From Oscillospiraceae bacterium (GTDB lineage: Bacteria; Bacillota; Clostridia; Oscillospirales; Oscillospiraceae), in contig AP025583.1 in the NCBI GenBank assembly GCA_022846095.1, forward strand, positions 2,914,001-2,978,000: a stretch of DNA of 64,000 bases. The letters are read 5' to 3'. Both the position numbers and the translations under genes were made by a program. Every line of letters begins with the position of its first letter. Position 1 is the stretch's first letter. Positions 33,572 to 42,147 of this stretch are shown piece after piece. The notes under the pieces are model-generated. The model did no database searches and had not been told where the DNA came from. It saw only the letters and a list, made by a program, of their open reading frames with translations.

Positions 33572-34810
33572 TCAATTCATCTCAAAGAGCAGGGGCATCA
33601 GGGCGGACGCGCCGTCGGGAAGGCAGCGGCCCCGCGCCCCGCTTTTCTCATTATAAGGCAAGCCGCGCCCCGTGTCTACCCGGCTGTCGAACAAAAGGAA
33701 GGGAACCGGGTCCCCGTCATGGCCCCGGGTGGCGGTGAGGGTCTTGTGGTCGGAGAGCATCAGCAGGCGGTAGTCCATGCCCCGCGCCTCCAGCGCGGCG
33801 GCCAGGGGGGCGGTCACCCGGCTGTCCAGCCACTCGATGGCCTGGAGCTTGCCGGGCAGGTCCCCGTTGTGGGTGCACTCGTCGGGGGCCTCCACGTGGA
33901 CGGCGGCGAAGTCGTACCCCGCCACCAGGGCCTCCACGGCGGCGGCGGCCTTGCCCTCGTAGTTGGTGTCCAGCTCCCCGGTGGCCCCCTCCACCAGCTT
34001 CACGTCCAGGCCGGAGAGGCGGGCGATGCCGTGGCACAGGGGCACGGCGGAGATGACCACGCCCTTTTTATGGTACTTGTCCGCGAAGGACTCCAGCGCC
34101 ACGCCGGTGCCCTCCGCCCAGAACCATATGCCGTTGGCGGGCAGCTTGCCCGCGGCGCGGCGGGCGGCGTTGACGGGGTGGCCGTCCAGCAGGGTGTGGG
34201 CGCGCTCCATCAGATCCCTGAGCACCCCGGCGTTGGGGCAGCCCGAGGGCAGCCACGGGCCGATCACCTCCCCCAGGTGGTCGTGGGGCGGGGCCAGCTT
34301 GATCCCGGCGATGTCCGCCCCCTTCTGCACCGCGATGTGCCGGAAAGAGGGGGCCGGGTGGATCTCCATGCCCGCGGCGGCCGCCGCGGCCTGGAACTCC
34401 GGGTGGGCGAAGAGGTACTCCACCAGCTCCATGGACTGCTCCCCCCCGATGGAGCCGCCGGAGTGGGAGAGGATCTTTTTCTCCCCGAAGGGCAGCTCCC
34501 CGTCCTCCAGCGCCACCATATTGCAGCGGTAGGACACGTCGCCGGGGGAGAGCTGGATGCCGGAGGCGGCGGCCTCCAGCGGGGAGCGGCCGGTGTAGCA
34601 GCGCCGGGGGTCGTTGCCGAAGATGGAGAGGATGGCGGTGTCGCTGCCGGGGGGCAGGCCCCGGGGGCAGTTGGACACCGCGCCCACCTCCCCCCTGGCG
34701 GCCAGGGCGTCGATGTGGGGGATCTGCGCCTTTTCCAGCGGGGTCAGACCGCCCAGCTCGGGCACCGGGTTGTCGGCCATGCCGTCGCCGATGATGAGGA
34801 CGTATTTCAT
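33572..34810 (-). CDS. apgM: Archaeal-type 2,3-bisphosphoglycerate-independent phosphoglycerate mutase
   Basis: The product is 412 aa, shorter than GpmI, with the ApgM layout: MKYVLIIGDGMADNPVPEL, GSDTAILSIFGNDPRRCYTG (phospho-Ser in SDTA), AEGTGVALESF, VHVEAPDECTHNGD and MLSDHKTLTATRGHDGDPV. The alkaline-phosphatase-fold metal ligands are present. It should interconvert 3- and 2-phosphoglycerate. Some relatives act on other phosphorylated substrates such as homoserine in threonine synthesis, so the role beside a full GpmI is open. ATG 34810 is 7 bases after GGAGGGA. Confidence 0.92.
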   Translation of the reverse strand: MKYVLIIGDGMADNPVPELGGLTPLEKAQIPHIDALAARGEVGAVSNCPRGLPPGSDTAILSIFGNDPRRCYTGRSPLEAAASGIQLSPGDVSYRCNMVALEDGELPFGEKKILSHSGGSIGGEQSMELVEYLFAHPEFQAAAAAAGMEIHPAPSFRHIAVQKGADIAGIKLAPPHDHLGEVIGPWLPSGCPNAGVLRDLMERAHTLLDGHPVNAARRAAGKLPANGIWFWAEGTGVALESFADKYHKKGVVISAVPLCHGIARLSGLDVKLVEGATGELDTNYEGKAAAAVEALVAGYDFAAVHVEAPDECTHNGDLPGKLQAIEWLDSRVTAPLAAALEARGMDYRLLMLSDHKTLTATRGHDGDPVPFLLFDSRVDTGRGLPYNEKSGARGRCLPDGASALMPLLFEMN

Positions 34811-34859
34811 GCGGGGTCCCTCCTTCAAAATATGGTAAGCGCTTTTTTTCCGCGCGGGC

Positions 34860-34890
34860 TTGACTTTGACACCGTGTCGTCGTTTATACT
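34860..34890 (+). promoter_or_regulatory. MerR-type promoter with 19-base spacer and palindrome
   Basis: TTGACT (34860-34865) and TATACT (34885-34890) are 19 bases apart, the over-long spacing typical of MerR-activated promoters. The spacer carries the palindrome GACACCGTGTC (34868-34878). Confidence 0.75.
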
Positions 34891-34914
34891 CAGGGGCAGA
34901 GAGGAGGTGGGCGC

Positions 34915-35910
34915 GTGGAGCCCATGACCATCAGCCAGGTCTCCAGGGGCCTGGGCGTCTCGACCAGGATGCTGCGCTACTACGAGCAGGCGGGGCTGAT
35001 CTGCAGCTTCCGGCGGGAGGGATACGCCTACCGCATGTACGACGCCGGGGCGGTCTCCCGCCTCAAGCAGATCCTGCTGCTGCGCAAGCTGCGCATCCCC
35101 GTGCGGCAGATCAAGGTGATTTTACAGCACCCGGACGCCGTGGCCGCGGTGGAGATCTTCCGGCGCAACCTCAGCGCGCTGGACGAGGAGATCACCGCCC
35201 TGTCCACCATCCGGGAGATACTCAGCCGCTTTGTGGCCCAGCTCAGCCAGGCGGCCGAGCTGCCCCTGGAGCGCCTGCTCGACCGGGACGGCGCGCTGCT
35301 GGCCGGCCTGGAGGGCCTGAGCCTGGTCAGCATCAACTTCAAGGAGGATCAGATGGAAAACCTGAAAAAAGCGGACAAGCGCCTGTCCAGGCTCAGCGGC
35401 GTGCGCATCGTGTACCTGCCCCCCGCCGCCGTGGCCGCCGCCCACCACGTGGGGGACGACCCGGAGACCCACGCCAACGGCCTCATCGACCGCTTTGTGC
35501 TGGACACCGGCCTGCACAGGCGTATGCCCGGCCTGCGGCACTACGGCTTCAACCACCCCAACCCGGTGGACGAGACTGGCTTCCACGGCTACGAGACCTG
35601 GGTGACCATCCCCGACGACATGCCCGTGCCGCCCCCGCTGGTCAAGAAGCACTTCCCCGGCGGGCTGTACGCCGCCCACATGATCGCCTTCGGCAATTTC
35701 AACGAGTGGCAGGACCTGCTGGAGTGGGTCATGGCCAGCGATACCTACGAGTTCGCGGGGGACTTTTCTGATCAGGAGCACATGTGCGGGATGCTGGACG
35801 AGCATCTGAACTATATCAGCCACGTGGAGCTGCCCGACACCGAGCCGGAGGACCTCCAGCTGGACCTGCTGATGCCGGTGCGGGAAAAAAGGACGCGCGC
35901 CCCCCTTTGA
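34915..35910 (+). CDS. MerR-family regulator with effector-binding domain
   Basis: The product is 331 aa. The MerR winged helix (MTISQVSRGLGVSTRMLRYY, then LKQILLLRKLRIPVRQIKVIL) covers about 1-75, followed by a coiled dimerisation helix (about 80-125). The C-terminal half (about 145-325) resembles a GyrI-like ligand domain (GFNHPNPVDETGFHGYETWV). GTG 34915 is placed 5-6 bases after GGAGGTG. The adjacent 19-base-spacer promoter points to self-activation. The inducer is probably a small hydrophobic or cationic compound, by family. A dedicated efflux gene is not next to it. Confidence 0.88.
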   Translation: MEPMTISQVSRGLGVSTRMLRYYEQAGLICSFRREGYAYRMYDAGAVSRLKQILLLRKLRIPVRQIKVILQHPDAVAAVEIFRRNLSALDEEITALSTIREILSRFVAQLSQAAELPLERLLDRDGALLAGLEGLSLVSINFKEDQMENLKKADKRLSRLSGVRIVYLPPAAVAAAHHVGDDPETHANGLIDRFVLDTGLHRRMPGLRHYGFNHPNPVDETGFHGYETWVTIPDDMPVPPPLVKKHFPGGLYAAHMIAFGNFNEWQDLLEWVMASDTYEFAGDFSDQEHMCGMLDEHLNYISHVELPDTEPEDLQLDLLMPVREKRTRAPL

Positions 35911-35911
35911 T

Positions 35912-35940
35912 TTGACTTTGGGGGCGATTGGGGGTAAACT
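35912..35940 (+). promoter_or_regulatory. Promoter of the FakA-like gene
   Basis: TTGACT (35912-35917) and TAAACT (35935-35940) are 17 bases apart, directly after the MerR stop. Confidence 0.6.
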
Positions 35941-35972
35941 ATGGCTCACTCAAAGGAATAAGGAGACAGGAC

Positions 35973-36224
35973 ATGCTTGCATACAAATTCGACACCCAGC
36001 TTCTGATCGCCGGGCAGGACCTGGACGAGGACGACATCAACGACTATATCACCGCCCACTTCCCGGGGGACTGCCTGCTGGTGGTGGGGGACGAGGAGCT
36101 CGTCAAACTCCACTTCCACACCAACGAGCCCTGGCAGGTGCTGGAGTACTGCGCCGGTTTGGGGGACATCCACGACATCGTGGTGGAGAACATGCAGCGC
36201 CAGGAGGACGGCCTCCAGGGGTAA
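35973..36224 (+). CDS. Short stand-alone FakA/YloV middle-domain-like protein (83 aa)
   Basis: ATG 35973 follows AAGGAGA. The 83 residues match the region of FakA (the DAK2-domain fatty acid kinase YloV) that follows the kinase domain: YKFDTQLLIAGQDLDEDDIN, LLVVGDEELVKLHFHTNEP and LEYCAGLGDIHDIVVENMQR. FakA is about 550 residues and phosphorylates fatty acids held by DegV-like FakB proteins. Neither the kinase domain nor a FakB gene is present here. It could be a regulatory or lipid-binding piece, or the remnant of a larger gene. It has its own promoter, ribosome site and terminator, so it appears functional. Confidence 0.75.
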   Translation: MLAYKFDTQLLIAGQDLDEDDINDYITAHFPGDCLLVVGDEELVKLHFHTNEPWQVLEYCAGLGDIHDIVVENMQRQEDGLQG

Positions 36225-36231
36225 GAAAAAG

Positions 36232-36270
36232 ACGGATTGCCGCGGCCTTGCGGGGCCTGCGGCAATCCGT
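36232..36270. terminator. Bidirectional terminator built from a repeat palindrome
   Basis: ACGGATTGCCGC pairs with GCGGCAATCCGT, with a GGCC/GGCC inner stem. It is followed by TTCTTT and lies between convergent genes. The same palindrome type ends the repeat copies near 30550 and 61400. Confidence 0.75.
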
Positions 36271-36279
36271 TTCTTTGCG

Positions 36280-37470
36280 TTACAGCGCTCCCCGGGCCTT
36301 CTTTTTCTCCAGGTTGGTGAGGAAGTTGTCCAGCCGGGTCAGCGCCTCGGAGATGTCCTTCATGGAGGTGGCGTAGCAGCAGCGCACGAAGCCCTCGCCG
36401 CCGGGGCCGAAGGCGGAGCCGGAGATGACGGCCACCTTCTCCTCCAGCAAAAAGCGCTCGCAGAAGTCGTCGGAGCTCAGGCCGCTGGAGCGGATGTCGG
36501 GAAAGACGTAAAAGGCCCCCTTGGGCTCGAAGCAGCTCAGGCCGATGCGGCGCAGGCCCTCCAGCAGGTAGCGGCGGCGGCCGTCGTACTCGTCGCGCAT
36601 GCGCTCGATGTCCCTATCGCCGTTGCGCATGGCCTCCACCGCCGCGTACTGGCTGGTGGTGGGGGCGGACATGATGCCGTACTGGTGCAGCTTGAGGATC
36701 TGCTCCACCAGCTCCCGGGGCCCGCAGACGTAGCCCAGGCGCCAGCCCGTCATGGCGTAGCTCTTGGAGAAGCCGTTGACCACCACGGTGCGCTCGTACA
36801 TGTCGGGCAGGTTGGCCATGGACACGTGGTGCTGCCCGTAGGTCAGCTCCGCGTAAATTTCGTCCGACAGGACAATAATATCCGTGCCGCGCAACACGTC
36901 GGCGATGGCCTCCAGGTCCGCCCGGCCCATCACCGCGCCGGTGGGGTTGTTGGGGAAGGGCAGCACCAGGCACTTGGTGCGCGGGGTAATGGCGTCGCGC
37001 ACCTCCTGCGCCGTCAGGCGGAAGTCGTCCTCCGCCTTCGTCTGCACGTACACCGGCGTGCCCCCCGCCATGGAGACCAGGGGGCCGTAGCACACGAAGG
37101 AGGGCACGGGGACGATGACCTCGTCGCCGGGGTTGAGCAGGCAGCGGAAGGTCAGATCGATGCCCTCGCTGCCGCCCACGGTGACCACCACCTGGTGGGC
37201 GAAGTCGTACTTCAGGCCGAAGCGGCGCTCCTGGTAGGCCGCGATCTCCCGCCGCAGCTCGGCCAGGCCGGCGTTGGAGGTGTAGCGGGTCTTGCCCTTC
37301 TCCAGGGAGTAGATGCCCGCGTCCCGGATGTGCCAGGGGGTGACGAAGTCGGGCTCGCCCACCCCCAGGGAGATGGCGTCCTTCATCTCCTCCAGGATGT
37401 CGAAGAACCGGCGGATGCCGGAGGGCGGCACCTCCTGGATCCGCTTGGAGAGAATGCTTTCGTAGTTCAT
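36280..37470 (-). CDS. Class I/II PLP-dependent aminotransferase
   Basis: The product is 396 aa, fold-type I. The PLP lysine is K236 (NGFSKSYAMTGWRLGY), with the asparagine loop PFPNNPTG, LSDEIYAEL and the C-terminal arginine region EGFVRCCYATS. The start MNYESILSKRIQEVPPSGIR is typical of the PatA/AspC-like aromatic or aspartate aminotransferases of Firmicutes. ATG 37470 overlaps the stop of the Lrp-type gene (ATGA). That coupling suggests amino-acid-responsive control. The substrate cannot be told from sequence. Confidence 0.92.
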   Translation of the reverse strand: MNYESILSKRIQEVPPSGIRRFFDILEEMKDAISLGVGEPDFVTPWHIRDAGIYSLEKGKTRYTSNAGLAELRREIAAYQERRFGLKYDFAHQVVVTVGGSEGIDLTFRCLLNPGDEVIVPVPSFVCYGPLVSMAGGTPVYVQTKAEDDFRLTAQEVRDAITPRTKCLVLPFPNNPTGAVMGRADLEAIADVLRGTDIIVLSDEIYAELTYGQHHVSMANLPDMYERTVVVNGFSKSYAMTGWRLGYVCGPRELVEQILKLHQYGIMSAPTTSQYAAVEAMRNGDRDIERMRDEYDGRRRYLLEGLRRIGLSCFEPKGAFYVFPDIRSSGLSSDDFCERFLLEEKVAVISGSAFGPGGEGFVRCCYATSMKDISEALTRLDNFLTNLEKKKARGAL

Positions 37471-37955
37471 GAGAAAATAAACTCCCTTTCGCCGGGCGCC
37501 TGCTTTTCAAAAATCAGGTGCTTTTCCTTATATTTCTTGAGGATAAAGTGGGTGGCGGTGCCCGTCACGTCCTCCAGGGGGGCCAGCCGGTCGCCCACGA
37601 AGGCGGCCACCTCCCGCAGGGTGCGCCCGGAGATAATCACCGTCATGTCGAAGGAGCCGGACATGAGGTAGAGGGACTCCACCTCGTCGTACTGGTAGAT
37701 CCGCTCGGCCACCCGGTCGAAGCCCTCCTCCCGCTGGGGGGTCACCTTGACCTCGATGAGGGCGGTGACCGCCTCCCGGTCGGTGCTGTCCCAGTCCACG
37801 ATGGCCTTGTAGCCCAGGATGACCTTCTCCTCCTCGTATTTCCGGACGGCCGCCTTGACCTCCTCCACCGTCATGTCCGCCATGGCGGCGAGCTGATCAT
37901 GGGTCAGGGTACAGTCGTCCTCCAGCAGGCGAAGCAGCTTCGTCGCCTTCTCCAT
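37467..37955 (-). CDS. Lrp/AsnC-family regulator
   Basis: The product is 162 aa. An N-terminal helix-turn-helix (LEDDCTLTHDQLAAMADMTV, residues 10-60) leads into a RAM/AsnC ligand domain (ALIEVKVTPQREEGFDRVAE, YLMSGSFDMTVIISG). Such proteins bind amino acids and control transport and metabolism genes. It is cotranscribed and coupled with the aminotransferase gene. TAGGGAT precedes ATG 37955. Confidence 0.92.
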   Translation of the reverse strand: MEKATKLLRLLEDDCTLTHDQLAAMADMTVEEVKAAVRKYEEEKVILGYKAIVDWDSTDREAVTALIEVKVTPQREEGFDRVAERIYQYDEVESLYLMSGSFDMTVIISGRTLREVAAFVGDRLAPLEDVTGTATHFILKKYKEKHLIFEKQAPGEREFIFS

Positions 37956-37994
37956 GCATATCCCTACTTTCCATTGGATTTTGAATTAGCCAAC

Positions 37995-38023
37995 ATTATA
38001 CCTTTTCCTGATTTAAAATACAA
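37995..38023 (-). promoter_or_regulatory. Promoter of the Lrp/aminotransferase operon
   Basis: On the minus strand TTGTAT (38023-38018) and perfect TATAAT (38000-37995) are 17 bases apart. Confidence 0.7.
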
Positions 38024-38117
38024 TCCCCATAAACCGCACAGTCTAATAACCTCCACCCTGCACAATCCGTTTCGTCATTTGGACGGTTTCTTTTGTCAAT
38101 CTTTGTGCATATTTCAC

Positions 38118-38146
38118 TGGAATTTTCGATTTTGGAGTGCTATGAT
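38118..38146 (+). promoter_or_regulatory. Possible extended -10 promoter for the V-ATPase operon
   Basis: TGCTATGAT (38138-38146) is an extended -10 box in an AT-rich stretch; no good -35 is seen. The rest of the 266-base gap 37956-38221 holds no ORF. Confidence 0.4.
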
Positions 38147-38221
38147 ATGCTTTATCTAATTATGAACTGACTGTAAATTGTACAGTTTCCCCACGATCTG
38201 GGGCCCGAGGAGGCGGCGGCT

Positions 38222-38545
38222 TTGGAGTATATCGATCTGGTCAACAAAATCATCTCGGCGGAGCACAGCGCCAAGGAGATCGCCCGGGAGGCCAAGGAGC
38301 GGGAGACCACCCTGGACGCGGATCTGGAGCGGGAGGCCGCCCGGATGCGCGAGGCCTATCTGGACCGGGCCCGCCGCAGGGTGGAGCAGGTCCGCGCCAC
38401 CGAGACCCAGGCCGCCCAGGAGTCCATCGCCGCCCTGGACGCCAAGTTCGCCCTCGCCATGGACGCGGTGGAGGCCGCCTACGCCAAGAACAGGGACGCC
38501 TGGGTGGAGGCCATCTTCCAGCGCATTGCGGGCACCCAGGCATGA
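38222..38545 (+). CDS. ntpF: V-type ATPase subunit G/H (peripheral stalk)
   Basis: The product is 107 aa, almost entirely one long charged helix (EHSAKEIAREAKERETTLDA and so on), as expected for the peripheral stalk coiled coil that pairs with subunit E. TTG 38222 starts 8 bases after GAGGAGG. It is the first of nine genes in the order G/H-C-I-K-F-E-A-B-D. The four-base overlap with the next gene (ATGA) couples translation. Confidence 0.82.
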   Translation: MEYIDLVNKIISAEHSAKEIAREAKERETTLDADLEREAARMREAYLDRARRRVEQVRATETQAAQESIAALDAKFALAMDAVEAAYAKNRDAWVEAIFQRIAGTQA

Positions 38546-39594
38546 TCCGCGCCGACATGACCTACGGCGCGCTGTGCGCCAAGACCCGCGCCCTCTACGG
38601 CAAGCGCCTGCGCCTTTCGGACTACCAGCACATGGCGGGCCTGGAGTCGGTGGAGGACGTGATGGAGTACCTGCGCCTCAAGCCGGGCTGGTCCGCCGCG
38701 GTGGACCATCTGCTGGAGCGGTACGGCGGCGGCTTCATCGGCCGGGTGGAGCTGGAGGCCGTGCTCTGGGACCAGGTGTACACCGAGTACGCGGGGCTGA
38801 GCCACTACGTGCCCCGCAGCGACAGGGCCATCATGCAGTTCCCGGTGCTGCTGGCCGAGGTGCGGGCCATCCTGGCCACCCTGCGCCGGCTCAAGGCGGG
38901 CCACGTCAAGGACACGCCTGTCTCCTTCCGGCTGCTGGCCGGCAGCAGGCTGGACCCCAAGGTGCTGTGGACCCTGCCCGACTACGCCGCCCTGACGGAG
39001 GCGGCAAAGGAGACCATCTACCACGCCGCCCTGCGGCGGATGCGCCCTGCGGAGGGGGAGGCGCTGCCCGACTACGCCGCCGCCGAGGCCCTGCTGCGCT
39101 CCACCTACTTCTCCCACATGTACCGCGTCATCCACAAGCAGTACGCCGGGGAGACCCAGAAGGTGCTGCTGCGGGCCTATGGGGAGCAGATCGACCTTCT
39201 GAACATCATCCACATACTGCGCCTCAAGACCTATTTCCCCGGCGTGGACAGCTATTTCGCCGTGCTCTTCCCCTTCAACTACCGGCTGCGGCCCGAGTTT
39301 ATCCGCGCGCTGTGCGCCGCCCCCGACGCTGCGGGGGTCTTTGAGCTGCTGAAGGGCTCCCCCTACGCCTCCAGCTTCACCGACGTGGACGTGGGCGAGG
39401 TGGAGGACTACTACCGCCGGGCCTTCTACTCCTTTAATAAGCGCCAGCTCATCTCGGGCCGGCCCTCCATCTACACCGCCATGGCCTACCTGAACCTGAA
39501 GGAGCTGGAGCTGCGGGCCCTGGTCACGGTCATCGAGTCGGTGAAGTACGGCGCGCCCTACGACGATTCCTTTGCACGGCTAATCGGTGATTAG
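38542..39594 (+). CDS. ntpC: V-type ATPase subunit C (central socket, AC39-like)
   Basis: The product is 350 aa, helical, matching the vATP-synt_AC39 family by size and by segments such as YGALCAKTRALYGKRLRLSD, LLRSTYFSHMYRVIHKQYAG and LNIIHILRLKTYFPGVD. It joins the rotor D/F shaft to the membrane ring. It starts at ATG 38542 over the previous stop. Its last codons lie in a perfect palindrome that includes the stop codon. Confidence 0.9.
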   Translation: MIRADMTYGALCAKTRALYGKRLRLSDYQHMAGLESVEDVMEYLRLKPGWSAAVDHLLERYGGGFIGRVELEAVLWDQVYTEYAGLSHYVPRSDRAIMQFPVLLAEVRAILATLRRLKAGHVKDTPVSFRLLAGSRLDPKVLWTLPDYAALTEAAKETIYHAALRRMRPAEGEALPDYAAAEALLRSTYFSHMYRVIHKQYAGETQKVLLRAYGEQIDLLNIIHILRLKTYFPGVDSYFAVLFPFNYRLRPEFIRALCAAPDAAGVFELLKGSPYASSFTDVDVGEVEDYYRRAFYSFNKRQLISGRPSIYTAMAYLNLKELELRALVTVIESVKYGAPYDDSFARLIGD

Positions 39595-39603
39595 CCGTGC
39601 AAA
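39571..39603. terminator. Perfect hairpin over the 3' end of the subunit C gene
   Basis: TTTGCACGGCTAATC pairs perfectly with GATTAGCCGTGCAAA around a 3-base loop, and the stop codon lies in the right arm. There is no clear T run. It could attenuate transcription or set mRNA ends inside the operon. Confidence 0.6.
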
Positions 39604-39710
39604 TTGAGAATTGATAATGGATAATTGATAATTGCGCTGCGGCGGGTTTTGGTACGACCGGATACGGCGGCGCCTCCCCATTCTCAATTCTCAATTGTCA
39701 ATTATCAATT
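39601..39710. repeat. AT-rich inverted-repeat element between subunit C and I genes
   Basis: Arms 39601-39634 and 39679-39710 are inverted copies built from AATTGATAATGG/ATTATCAATT words around a GC-rich core of about 45 bases. It is the same family as at 22648 and 43077. Confidence 0.82.
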
Positions 39711-39734
39711 CACATTAAGAAGGGAGATGGTCTT

Positions 39735-41639
39735 TTGTCCGTCGTTCCCATGAAGCTGCTCACCATTGCGGGCCCGCTGGAACAGTTCGAGGCGGTGGTG
39801 CGCGAGAGTATCATCAACCAGGAATTCCACCCGGAGAACGCGCTCCAGCTCATGGAGGGCGTGAAGGGCCTGCGCCCCTTCCCCCTCTCCAACCCCTACA
39901 CCGCCCTGCTGCGCCGGGCGGAGGAGGTGGCGCAGCGCCTGGGTGTGGCGCTGGAGTACGCCCCCTTCGGCGCGGGGATGGAGCCCGAGGGCCTGGGCGC
40001 CTACTTCGACACGCTGGAGGGCCGCATCGACGAGCTGGACGCCCAGGAGGCCGAGCAGGAGCGCCTGGGCGAGGAGGACCGGAGCATCGCCGCCCAGCTG
40101 GAGAACCTGCACGGCCTGTCCACCGATCTGGACGAGCTCTTCGCCCTGACCTACGCCCGCTTCCGCTACGGCTGGCTCCCGCGGGAGACCTACGACAGCT
40201 TCCGGGCCTCCATGGACGAGGAGGAGGATATTTTCTTCTTCCCCACCAACGTGGGGACCAAGCAGGTGTACGGGGTGTATTTCACCACCAAGGACGCCCA
40301 CAAGCGGGTGGACAGCCTGATGAACTCCCTCCACTTTACCCGCATCCACATCGACGCCCAGCCCCACGGCTCGGCGGACGAGGCCATCGCCGACATGAAC
40401 GCCCAGGCCGACGCCGCCCGGAAGAAGGCCGACGGCCTCAAGCGGGAGCTGGAGGAGCTGCGGGAGGGGGAGCGGCAGAAGCTGCTCTCCGCCTGCGCCT
40501 GGCTGCGCTACCAGAACGACGCCTACGACGTGCGGCGCTACGCCGCCCGCTCCCGGGAGACCTTCTACCTCATGGGCTGGGTGCCCGCGGACGAGCTGGA
40601 GGCCCTGGAGGGCAAGCTCGCCGCCTTTGAAAACCTCTCCTGCGTGGTGGACCGGGCGGAGGACGTGGGCGGGCTGCACCCCCCCACCAAGCTGAAAAAC
40701 TCCTTCTTCGGGCGGATTTTCCGCCCGTTCCTGGAGATGTACGGCCTGCCCGCCTACAACGAGCTGGACCCCTCGGTCTTTATGGCACTGACCTACTGCC
40801 TGTTCTTCGGCATCATGTTCGGGGACATCGGCCAGGGGCTCTGCCTGGCCCTGGCGGGGCTGGTCCTGGCCCGCTGGAAGCACATGTGGCTGGGCAACAT
40901 CATCACCTGCTGCGGGCTCTCCGGCGCCCTGTTCGGCTGCCTGTACGGCAGCGTGTTCGGCAACGAGGAGCTGCTGGGCGGCTTCAAGGTGCTGGAGGGG
41001 AACAACGTCATGACCCTGCTGATCCTCTCCCTGTCCCTGGGCGTGGTGATGCTTACCTTCGTCATGGTCCTCAACGTAATCAACGGCGTGCGGCAGAAGA
41101 ATTTTGAAAAGATCCTCTTCGGCCCCAACGGCCTGGCGGGCATGGTCTTTTACCTGGGGCTCATCGGCATGGCGCTGGGCGCCATGACCGGCGCCGTCAA
41201 CCTGATGACCCCGGTCTATATCCTCCCGGTGCTGATCCTGCCCCTCGTGCTCATGCTGTTGAAGGAGCCCCTTGCCAAGCTGCTCTCCGGCGACCCGGCG
41301 TGGAAGCAGGTCCGCTGGGGCGAGCTGGTGGGCCTGGGCTTCTTCGAGCTGTTCGAGACCCTGCTCTCCTACCTGACCAACTCCCTGTCCTTCCTGCGGG
41401 TGGGGGCCTACGCCATCACCCACGTGGGCCTGATGCTGGTGGTGCAGAAGCTGGCCGGCACGGGCAATATTGTGGTTCTGGTGCTGGGCAACGTGTTCGT
41501 CATGGGCTTCGAGGGCCTGCTGGTGGGCATCCAGGTGCTGCGTCTTGAGTTCTACGAGCTCTTCGGCCGCTTCTACGACGACGGCGGCATCCCCTACCAG
41601 CCCAAGAAGATCGACTACTCCGCGCGCAACAGCGCCTGA
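39735..41639 (+). CDS. ntpI: V-type ATPase subunit I (a-subunit)
   Basis: The product is 634 aa. The cytoplasmic N-terminal half has long coiled segments (DAQEAEQERLGEEDRSIAAQ); the C-terminal half from about 345 has seven to eight membrane helices. The conserved half-channel Arg is expected in LSFLRVGAYAITHVGLMLVV. TTG 39735 follows AGGGAG. The subunit carries the ion path beside the K ring. An AT-rich repeat separates it from the subunit C gene. Confidence 0.93.
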   Translation: MSVVPMKLLTIAGPLEQFEAVVRESIINQEFHPENALQLMEGVKGLRPFPLSNPYTALLRRAEEVAQRLGVALEYAPFGAGMEPEGLGAYFDTLEGRIDELDAQEAEQERLGEEDRSIAAQLENLHGLSTDLDELFALTYARFRYGWLPRETYDSFRASMDEEEDIFFFPTNVGTKQVYGVYFTTKDAHKRVDSLMNSLHFTRIHIDAQPHGSADEAIADMNAQADAARKKADGLKRELEELREGERQKLLSACAWLRYQNDAYDVRRYAARSRETFYLMGWVPADELEALEGKLAAFENLSCVVDRAEDVGGLHPPTKLKNSFFGRIFRPFLEMYGLPAYNELDPSVFMALTYCLFFGIMFGDIGQGLCLALAGLVLARWKHMWLGNIITCCGLSGALFGCLYGSVFGNEELLGGFKVLEGNNVMTLLILSLSLGVVMLTFVMVLNVINGVRQKNFEKILFGPNGLAGMVFYLGLIGMALGAMTGAVNLMTPVYILPVLILPLVLMLLKEPLAKLLSGDPAWKQVRWGELVGLGFFELFETLLSYLTNSLSFLRVGAYAITHVGLMLVVQKLAGTGNIVVLVLGNVFVMGFEGLLVGIQVLRLEFYELFGRFYDDGGIPYQPKKIDYSARNSA

Positions 41640-41652
41640 GCGCCCACCCTGT

Positions 41653-41697
41653 GACCCCTCAGTCCGCTTCGCGGACAGCTCCCCTATGAGGGGAGCC
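41653..41697. repeat. Short double-hairpin repeat (CCCCTCAGTCCG type)
   Basis: GTCCGCTTCGCGGAC and CTCCCCTATGAGGGGAG are adjacent palindromes between the subunit I and K genes. Related copies stand at 61727-61815. Confidence 0.65.
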
Positions 41698-41720
41698 GAA
41701 AAGGTTTGGAGGTAATCTAA

Positions 41721-42143
<423 letters not shown>

Positions 42144-42147
42144 AGCT

